From an uncultured Murdochiella sp. (lineage in GTDB: Bacteria; Bacillota; Clostridia; Tissierellales; Peptoniphilaceae): a stretch of DNA of 6,485 bases. The stretch lies in NCBI RefSeq assembly GCF_902488755.1, contig NZ_CABTXF010000060.1, forward strand, positions 1-6,485. The letters are read 5' to 3'. The translations under genes and the position numbers were made by a program. The notes under the pieces were generated by a model that ran no database searches, was not told where the DNA came from, and saw only the letters and a list, made by a program, of their open reading frames with translations. Positions 1-5,039 of the stretch are shown piece by piece. The number at the start of each line of letters is the position of its first letter. The stretch's first letter is position 1.

Positions 1-268
1 AAACTCAATCTATGAGCATCTTCGTATGTCCGAAGAATATTCCATTGAGGAATTTCCGGTTCCGGAGACCTGGATTGACTCTAATCTGAATGAATTGAAT
101 ATTCGACAGATGCTGAACATCAGCATTATCGCCATTAAGCGAGACGGAAAAATGCTTATCAATCCCCGTCCGGACGAACCCTTTTTTCGGGGCGATATGC
201 TGTACGGACTTGCCTCGAACAAAGAATTTCAGGGGTTGGATCAATGGATTACACAGCGCCAAAAATAA
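1..268 (+). CDS. TrkA/KtrA-type potassium uptake regulator, C-terminal part (5' end outside window)
   Basis: This is the last 88 residues of a gene entering from the left; the frame is open from base 2 to the TAA at 266-268. The protein resembles the C-terminal RCK_C (TrkA_C) domain of cytosolic regulators such as B. subtilis KtrA, which gate a membrane K+ channel subunit (KtrB/TrkH) and bind a nucleotide there (cyclic di-AMP in several Firmicutes). The visible signature is the typical order: an EEYSIEEFPVP strand, a segment like 'L-x-x-L-N-I-R', then ISIIAIKRDGKMLINPRPDE and a final FFRGDMLYGLASNKEFQGL strand-helix. The nucleotide-binding Rossmann domain (RCK_N) should lie upstream. An internal ATG at 26 is not the start, because the domain already runs through it. 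The 3' end overlaps the methyltransferase gene by 25 bases, which suggests cotranscription. The family is fairly sure; KtrA versus TrkA is not resolvable from this part. Confidence 0.85.
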   Translation, partial: NSIYEHLRMSEEYSIEEFPVPETWIDSNLNELNIRQMLNISIIAIKRDGKMLINPRPDEPFFRGDMLYGLASNKEFQGLDQWITQRQK

Positions 269-1047
269 ATCGCGTAGAAAGCGCACAAAATGCGCGTTAT
301 AAGCGATGGCATACGCTTCTTTCCGTTAAGGGACGCAAAAAAGAGGGCTGCTGTCTGGTGGAAAGCCGAAAACTCGTCGCGGATGTTTTCGATGCTAAGG
401 CAGAGGTGGTTACAGTGTTGCTTTCCGATGAGCACAAAGACGCTTGGGAAGAGATGTGTTCCTATCGTCGAAAGATGGGAAAAACGCAGCCTAAGGAAGT
501 AGTTTTTCTGCCGTTTTCTATTTTTCGAAAACTATCGACCATGGAGCATCCCGACGGCATTATTGCTGTTGTTCGTATCCCTGAAGAAGAGGTCGCTCAC
601 GAAGCATCTGCTCGCTGGCTACTGTTGGATCACCTGCAGGATCCCGGCAATGTAGGAACACTTTTACGAAGTGCGGAAGCATTTGGATTTACCCATGTGG
701 CGTCGCTCTCGTCTGCCGACTTTTACAGTGCCAAATGTCTTCGCGCAGCGATGGGTGCGACTTTTCGGCTGACGCTTGCCCATGTTAACGAAGATAACTT
801 TCCCGCCTGGAAGAAAAAGCTGAATTTGCCGCTTTATGGCGCAGATTTATCTGGAACGCCTGTGCAGGAGTGTAGCTGGAAGCCGCATTTTATTCTTGCG
901 GTAGGCAATGAGGGAAACGGCATCTCTACTGTCGTGCGTAAAGAGTTGGATTATCCCGTCACCATTCCCATGCAAGGAGAGGGGGAATCGTTGAATGCCG
1001 CGGTATCCGGATCCATCATCATGGCGATTGCGCAAGGGGCGGTATAA
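244..1047 (+). CDS. SpoU/TrmH family RNA 2'-O-methyltransferase (YsgA/RlmP-like)
   Basis: This 267-residue SPOUT enzyme is predicted to transfer a methyl group from S-adenosylmethionine to a ribose 2'-OH in RNA. An N-terminal substrate-binding domain (about 10-115; GCCLVESRKLV, then STMEHPDGIIAVV) precedes the knotted catalytic domain (about 125-267). All three SpoU motifs are present: motif 1 at 128-148 (DPGNVGTLLRSAEAFG, with N136 and catalytic-type R142), motif 2 at 217-228 (ILAVGNEGNGIS), and motif 3 at 241-260 (IPMQGEGESLNAAVSGS, with S249 and N251). Length and domain order fit B. subtilis YsgA, which also sits directly before pheS and is reported as RlmP, forming Gm2553 in the 23S rRNA A-loop. 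RlmB or a tRNA-specific relative is possible, but the gene order favours RlmP. The start at 244 has an AGGGG Shine-Dalgarno at 231-235, inside the preceding gene, so translation is probably coupled. The exact target is inferred. Confidence 0.9.
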   Translation: MDYTAPKINRVESAQNARYKRWHTLLSVKGRKKEGCCLVESRKLVADVFDAKAEVVTVLLSDEHKDAWEEMCSYRRKMGKTQPKEVVFLPFSIFRKLSTMEHPDGIIAVVRIPEEEVAHEASARWLLLDHLQDPGNVGTLLRSAEAFGFTHVASLSSADFYSAKCLRAAMGATFRLTLAHVNEDNFPAWKKKLNLPLYGADLSGTPVQECSWKPHFILAVGNEGNGISTVVRKELDYPVTIPMQGEGESLNAAVSGSIIMAIAQGAV

Positions 1048-1048
1048 T
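1043..1048 (+). promoter_or_regulatory. Possible -10 box (TATAAT), weak promoter candidate before pheS
   Basis: An exact TATAAT lies across the stop codon of the methyltransferase gene, about 80 bases before pheS. No recognisable -35 hexamer lies 16-18 bases upstream (the bases around 1019-1026 read roughly TCATGGCG), and there is no TG extension. It could give pheS some independent transcription but may be chance. Confidence 0.2.
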
Positions 1049-1091
1049 AGGAATAAGAAAACGAACAAAGTCGAACAGAATAGAGCATACG

Positions 1092-1107
1092 GCGTTCAAC
1101 CGAACGC
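1092..1107 (+). promoter_or_regulatory. Perfect hairpin in the pheS leader
   Basis: GCGTTC (1092-1097) and GAACGC (1102-1107) form a perfect 6-bp stem around the loop AACC. The hairpin ends about six bases before the Shine-Dalgarno region GGAAGTGAGG (1114-1123). No U-tract follows, so it is not an intrinsic terminator. The same leader carries two upstream CGAACA copies (1062-1067 and 1072-1077) that share the GAAC core and could compete weakly for the GTTC arm. A role as a translation modulator or RNA-processing/stability element is possible but unproven. The 81-base gap is too short for a T-box leader, and I see no specifier stem or T-box sequence. Confidence 0.35.
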
Positions 1108-1128
1108 ATAACAGGAAGTGAGGATGCG

Positions 1129-2166
1129 ATGTTAGAAAAACTGGAGACCCTTCGAGACGAGGCGCTGGAACGTATTCGCCAGACCTCTTCCGTCGAGGAA
1201 CTGGAACAGGAGCGGGTCACTTATTTAGGCAAGAAAAGTCCGCTGATGGCGATGCTAAAGAATCTGCGAAGCCTTGAACCGGATGAGCGGCGCGCTTTTG
1301 GTCAGCGCGCCAATGAGATAAAGCAGGAGTTTCACGAGGCGATTCGTGCTCGCAAAGAGGAGCTGATGGACGAGGCAAGTGTGGTCGACCATCCGCTCGA
1401 TTTCACGCGACCGGGAACGGTTCTTTCCCTTGGTGGATTGCATCCGAGCATCCAGATGATGTATGACTTGAACGACGCCTTTCAGTCCATGGGGTTCGAG
1501 CTGTTTAGCGAAGATGAGATTTCCAGTGAAAAATATATTTTTGATAATCTCAACTTTCCGCCGAATCATCCGGCACGCGAGTCCATGGATACCTATTGGA
1601 TTGCCGGAACGGAACAGAAGCATGGAGCCGAACGTCTGGCTTTGCGTCCGCATCTAACGGGCGCGTCGGTGCGCTACTTACTCAAGCATGGTGCGCCTGC
1701 TCGTTTTATCTATCCGGGCAGTGTGTTTCGCAATGAAACGACAGATGCACGGCATGAGCGCGCGTTCATGCAGTATGAGGCACTTATCGTGGAGAAAGAT
1801 TTTTCCTTTGCCTCCGGAAAATTGCTGATTGACACTATTCTGGAAAAGGTCTTCGGTCATCCTGTGCGTACCAGAATGCGCGCCGGATTTTTCCCCTTTG
1901 TGGAGCCGGGATTTGAAATTGATATGGAGTGTCAAGTGTGTCATGGCAAAGGGTGCCGTACCTGTCATCATTCCGGTTGGATCGAGGTCATGCCGGGCGG
2001 ATCGCCGCATCCGAATGTCTTAAAGGCGGCAGGACTGGATCCGGCGGTTTGGTCGGGGTTCTATATCAACATCGGGTTGGATCGGTTGGTCATGATGCGT
2101 TATGCCGTAGATGATGTGCGTCTTTTCCATAGCAATGATTTGCGCTTTTTGAAGCAGTTCCATTAA
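1129..2166 (+). CDS. pheS: Phenylalanine--tRNA ligase alpha subunit (divergent, with four-Cys insert)
   Basis: The 345-residue catalytic subunit of the (alpha-beta)2 enzyme charges tRNA-Phe in the cytosol. Residues 1-85 form the N-terminal helical coiled-coil arm that contacts tRNA; the class II aminoacylation core follows to the C-terminus. Visible landmarks are motif 2 (FRNE at 200-203, R201; Q215 and E217 in FMQYEAL), FFPFVEPG (254-261), the HPNVL segment (294-298) and motif 3 (GLDRL at 316-320), ending in NDLRFLKQF. Length is near the usual 330-350. Two features stand out. A C268-x2-C271-x4-C276-x2-C279 cluster sits where E. coli PheS has a short turn, and several pocket positions differ from E. 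coli/Thermus PheS (T177, S180, PGGSP at 289-293, Y312, N314). The start at 1129 has GGAAGTGAGG (1114-1123) upstream; another ATG at 1124 is out of frame. pheT begins ten bases after the stop. The PheS identity is secure because of pheT; the divergence is real in the sequence, its effect is not known. Confidence 0.96.
   Translation: MLEKLETLRDEALERIRQTSSVEELEQERVTYLGKKSPLMAMLKNLRSLEPDERRAFGQRANEIKQEFHEAIRARKEELMDEASVVDHPLDFTRPGTVLSLGGLHPSIQMMYDLNDAFQSMGFELFSEDEISSEKYIFDNLNFPPNHPARESMDTYWIAGTEQKHGAERLALRPHLTGASVRYLLKHGAPARFIYPGSVFRNETTDARHERAFMQYEALIVEKDFSFASGKLLIDTILEKVFGHPVRTRMRAGFFPFVEPGFEIDMECQVCHGKGCRTCHHSGWIEVMPGGSPHPNVLKAAGLDPAVWSGFYINIGLDRLVMMRYAVDDVRLFHSNDLRFLKQFH
1930..1965 (+). other. 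Zinc-knuckle-like four-cysteine insert in PheS
   Basis: These codons specify PheS residues 268-279, with cysteines at 268, 271, 276 and 279 spaced CxxC-x4-CxxC. The first half reads CQVCHGKG, matching the CxxCxGxG repeat of the DnaJ zinc-finger domain; the second half reads CRTCHHSG. It replaces the short strand-turn between the FPFVEPG segment and the WIEV strand, so it should project from the class II core near the active-site entrance. Metal binding is inferred from the spacing. Confidence 0.7.
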
Positions 2167-2176
2167 GGAGAAGGAT

Positions 2177-4624
2177 ATGAAACTTTCCTATAACTTACTA
2201 AAACAATACGTTGCGCTTCCCGAAGACCTCTCTATGGAGCAGTTGGCTTACGATTTAACCATGCGTACCGTGGAAGTGGAAGGTACGGCGGACTTAGCGA
2301 AGCAGTATGAACGCATCGTCGTCGGTAAGATTAAGACGATATCTCCGCATCCCGATGCGGATCGCCTGCGTGTGGTGCAGGTGGATTTGGGCGAAGAAGG
2401 TGTGCGACAGATTGTCTGCGGCGGCAGCAATCTTATAGAAGACCATTTCGTCGTGGTTACGCTTCCCGGCTCTTTCGCCGTGTGGCACGGTGAAGGGGAG
2501 CCGGTGCAAATTAAAGAGGCAAAACTGCGTGGGGTGGATTCCTACGGAATGATTGCCGGTGCAGCGGAAATTGGTCTTGAGGCACTTTTTTCTACAAATG
2601 AGTCACACCACATTGTAGATTTAACGGAAGAAGGCATTGACCGAGAAGTCGAGCTGACGCCCGGAATGCCGATTGCGGAAGCACTGGATCTTAACGATCA
2701 GATTGTAGAGATTGAGAACAAGTCCATTACCAATCGTCCCGATTTATGGGGGCATTATGGCATTGCCCGTGAACTTTCTGCGATTTATCATGTTGCCCTG
2801 AAGCCTATGGATGAAGTGCAAAAAGAAGATGTAGCGGCCTATCCGTTGACGCTTAAGCATCCTGAACTTTGCGGACGAATGCTTGCCGCCAAGTATATCG
2901 GCGTGGATAGTCGAAAAGCGCCGCTTTGGATGCGTGTTTTGCTTATGAAATGTGAAATTCGTCCCATTAATGCGCTGGTCGATATGACAAATTACGCGAT
3001 GATGGTGTATGGTCAACCAATGCACGCCTATGATGCCGAACATGTTGAAGGCGGTCTTATTGCCCGTCGCGCAGAAGAAGGGGAAGCATTGGAGATCCTG
3101 GATGGCAAGCAATTAATCTTGTGTACGGATGATTTGGTGATTGCTGACCACAAAAAAGCGTTGGGACTGGCAGGCGCTATGGGCGGAAAACACGATTCCA
3201 TTTCGGAAGAAACGAAAGAAACCGTGCTGGAAATTGCTAATTTCAAGCCGGAAACCATTCGCAAAACGGCACAAAAATACGCAATCCGCACAGAGGCGTC
3301 TTCTCGAAATGAAAAGGGCATCGACGCACAGCGCATGGATCCCACTTTCGGACTTTGGCAGAAACTCATGCAAGCCATTTTCCCCCAAGCGCGTCTGGTC
3401 GCTTTTTCGGAGGAGCAGAAACACGTAACGAAGAAAGCGGAAGTAGAGGTCACCTGTGAGTGGCTTTCGCGCCGTCTTGGTCGGTCGCTTTCTGTCGAAG
3501 AAATCAATGGAATGCTAGAACCTCTCGGTTTCACCATCTCTCTCGTCGATAAGAAAGAAAAGGAGCAGACGCTCATCGTCACAGCACCGACCTGGCGCTC
3601 CACCGGAGATATTTCTCTTCCGGATGATATTCTAGAAGAAGTGGCGCGCATGATTGGTTACGAGAATTTTACGCTTATTCCGCCAAAGGTGACGCTTACC
3701 GGAGCACTGCACCAGACCCAAATGGATTTGGAGCGACGTATTCGAGAAGTCTTGGCATTTTCCTTCGGCTTTCAGGAAATTCTTTCCTATCCGTGGGTAA
3801 AAGACGAATATGCCGATTTATGCGGAATGAACCAAGAAGAGATGCTGCGTTTGGAACAGGCTCCTGCGCCGAATCAGACAACTCTGCGCACGTCGCATGT
3901 TCCAAACGTCATCGAAGCGATTGTCAAAAATGTGCACTTTTATGATGCATTTCGTCTCTTCGAATTGGGGCAGGTCTACTGCGTCGGGGCACAAAGCCCT
4001 TCTACCCCGGATGAAGTACTACCGAAAATGCATCGTGAGTTAGTAGGTGCAGTGGTAGGCGACCATCCGGAAGAATTGTTCTATACCGTAAAAGGTGTCT
4101 TGGAAGCCTTAGGACAAGCGGTTCAAACCGATACCCTGTCCTTCTCTCGTGACGAGCGTCCCTATTGGGCAGATCGCGAGGCTTGGTTGACCGTCATGGC
4201 GCGTGGCGAGGCGATTGGCGTGATGGGGCTTCTCTCCACACGTACAAAGGCACGAGCCGATATAAAATACCGAGATGCCTGCCTTTTTGTACTGGACGTA
4301 GAAAAACTTAGAGCATTTGATTCGCGCACCAATTCGTTTAGTGCGCTTCCCCAGTATCCGCACGTCTTCCAAGATTTATCGCTTTTGGTTCGCGAAGATA
4401 CAACATGGAAGCAAATGAAAAAAGCTATCGGGAAACGCGCAGTATCTATCGCTTTTGTTGATGAATATCGCGGAAAGCAGATTCCGGAAGGCTATAAATC
4501 GGTTACGTTGCGTGTGGAGTTGGCTTCGGAGGAAGGCACCTTAACCGCGGAGGAGATCCGCGCGCACATGAAAGAAATACGTGACGCTCTGGCTGATGCG
4601 GGAGCTACGTTACGCGCACAATAA
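2177..4624 (+). CDS. pheT: Phenylalanine--tRNA ligase beta subunit
   Basis: The 815-residue beta subunit partners PheS, binds tRNA-Phe and hydrolyses mischarged Tyr-tRNA-Phe. Domains in order: N-terminal segment (1-40); EMAP/OB-type tRNA-binding domain (about 44-155; HPDADRLRVVQVD, IVCGGSN); B3/B4 editing domain (about 215-385; LVDMTNYAM, YGQPMHAYD, LAGAMGG, RTEAS); B5 domain (about 415-500; APTWRSTGDI, EEVARMIGYENF); catalytic-like core (about 510-715); and C-terminal ferredoxin-fold anticodon-binding FDX-ACB domain (723-815; LPQYPHVFQDLSLLV). Length is normal for bacterial PheT. T271, N272, H283, E352, T372 and A374 align by motif with editing-pocket residues described in Thermus and E. coli, so proofreading looks intact. 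The stretch NKSITNRPDLWGHYGIAREL (181-200) differs from the more usual NRPDCLS-type motif. AAGGAG at 2165-2170, overlapping the pheS stop, gives a strong start. zapA follows after 19 bases. Confidence 0.97.
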   Translation: MKLSYNLLKQYVALPEDLSMEQLAYDLTMRTVEVEGTADLAKQYERIVVGKIKTISPHPDADRLRVVQVDLGEEGVRQIVCGGSNLIEDHFVVVTLPGSFAVWHGEGEPVQIKEAKLRGVDSYGMIAGAAEIGLEALFSTNESHHIVDLTEEGIDREVELTPGMPIAEALDLNDQIVEIENKSITNRPDLWGHYGIARELSAIYHVALKPMDEVQKEDVAAYPLTLKHPELCGRMLAAKYIGVDSRKAPLWMRVLLMKCEIRPINALVDMTNYAMMVYGQPMHAYDAEHVEGGLIARRAEEGEALEILDGKQLILCTDDLVIADHKKALGLAGAMGGKHDSISEETKETVLEIANFKPETIRKTAQKYAIRTEASSRNEKGIDAQRMDPTFGLWQKLMQAIFPQARLVAFSEEQKHVTKKAEVEVTCEWLSRRLGRSLSVEEINGMLEPLGFTISLVDKKEKEQTLIVTAPTWRSTGDISLPDDILEEVARMIGYENFTLIPPKVTLTGALHQTQMDLERRIREVLAFSFGFQEILSYPWVKDEYADLCGMNQEEMLRLEQAPAPNQTTLRTSHVPNVIEAIVKNVHFYDAFRLFELGQVYCVGAQSPSTPDEVLPKMHRELVGAVVGDHPEELFYTVKGVLEALGQAVQTDTLSFSRDERPYWADREAWLTVMARGEAIGVMGLLSTRTKARADIKYRDACLFVLDVEKLRAFDSRTNSFSALPQYPHVFQDLSLLVREDTTWKQMKKAIGKRAVSIAFVDEYRGKQIPEGYKSVTLRVELASEEGTLTAEEIRAHMKEIRDALADAGATLRAQ

Positions 4625-4630
4625 GAGAGA

Positions 4631-4638
4631 AAAGGAGG
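4631..4638 (+). promoter_or_regulatory. Strong Shine-Dalgarno that fixes the zapA start
   Basis: AAAGGAGG lies five bases before the ATG at 4644. It supports that codon over an in-frame upstream GTG at 4581, which lies inside pheT and would add 21 residues unrelated to ZapA. Confidence 0.85.
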
Positions 4639-4643
4639 TTGTC

Positions 4644-5039
4644 ATGGCATCACGAAATCGAATGGAAATCAATATCTTTGGACAGAGTTATGTGTTACAC
4701 AGCACGCGCGAAGAAGAGGACATGCGCAAAGTGGTCTCTTTGGCAACCAAAACCATTCAAGAGGCAGCCTCACCGCAGACGCGCTACAATACGACTTTGC
4801 AAGCCACATTAGCATGTATGAACCTTGCAGATGCTTGTATTCAGGCGCAGGAGCAAGAGAAAGCAGCAGAGAAACGGCTCATCAAAGCGCAGGAGAAGGA
4901 AGAAGAAGCGCGTAAAGCAATGGAGAAGTGTCAAGAAGAGAATCTTGCGTTAAAAGCGGCAATACAGCAATCAAAAAGGACATCCGGCGCTCGTCCGGCG
5001 CCACCCAAGTCCAAGGGAACTACCGGGACAAAGCGATGA
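4644..5039 (+). CDS. zapA: Cell division protein ZapA
   Basis: This 131-residue protein is a small cytosolic FtsZ-associated factor that bundles FtsZ filaments and stabilises the Z-ring. Residues 5-65 match the ZapA head: a short strand with MEINIFGQSYVL (7-18), a helix with DMRKVVSLATKTIQE (26-40), and a second helix with TTLQATLACMNLADACIQ (50-67). A long Glu/Lys/Ala-rich coiled coil follows (about 68-110), the dimer and tetramer interface in the family. A basic, low-complexity tail (111-131; rich in Pro, Gly, Thr, Lys) ends the protein. It is longer than the roughly 85-residue B. subtilis ZapA, mostly through this coiled coil and tail. zapA near pheT is the usual Firmicutes arrangement. 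The stop TGA overlaps the next start (ATGA), so the two are likely translationally coupled. Confidence 0.88.
   Translation: MASRNRMEINIFGQSYVLHSTREEEDMRKVVSLATKTIQEAASPQTRYNTTLQATLACMNLADACIQAQEQEKAAEKRLIKAQEKEEEARKAMEKCQEENLALKAAIQQSKRTSGARPAPPKSKGTTGTKR

Noticed and set aside
26..28. ATG as a true start of the first gene (80-residue protein)
   Set aside because: The frame is open further left with RCK_C-like residues before this Met, so the gene begins outside the window.
1092..1107. Intrinsic terminator between the methyltransferase gene and pheS
   Set aside because: The 6-bp hairpin has no run of T after it; the next bases are ATAACAGGAAG and lead straight into the pheS ribosome binding site.
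1048..1128. T-box riboswitch before pheS
   Set aside because: The gap is only 81 bases, without a specifier loop, T-box sequence or terminator/antiterminator.
1255..1653. 132-codon open frame on the minus strand within pheS
   Set aside because: It is antisense to the conserved PheS coding sequence and shows no known motif; a shadow frame.
1129..2166. PheS as a different PheRS-derived enzyme (such as SepRS or PylRS)
   Set aside because: Full-length pheT follows directly after ten bases, and the N-terminal coiled coil and the FFPFVEPG and NDLRFLKQF segments are typical PheS. The changes are noted as divergence, not a new enzyme class.
3028..3651. 207-codon open frame on the minus strand within pheT
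   Set aside because: It lies entirely antisense to the conserved B3/B4 and B5 domains of pheT, is Ser/Arg-rich without a recognisable fold, and is best explained as a shadow of the coding strand.
4581..4643. Upstream GTG extension of zapA
   Set aside because: It would lie inside pheT, has no good ribosome binding site, and adds 21 residues not seen in ZapA. The ATG at 4644 has AAAGGAGG in front.
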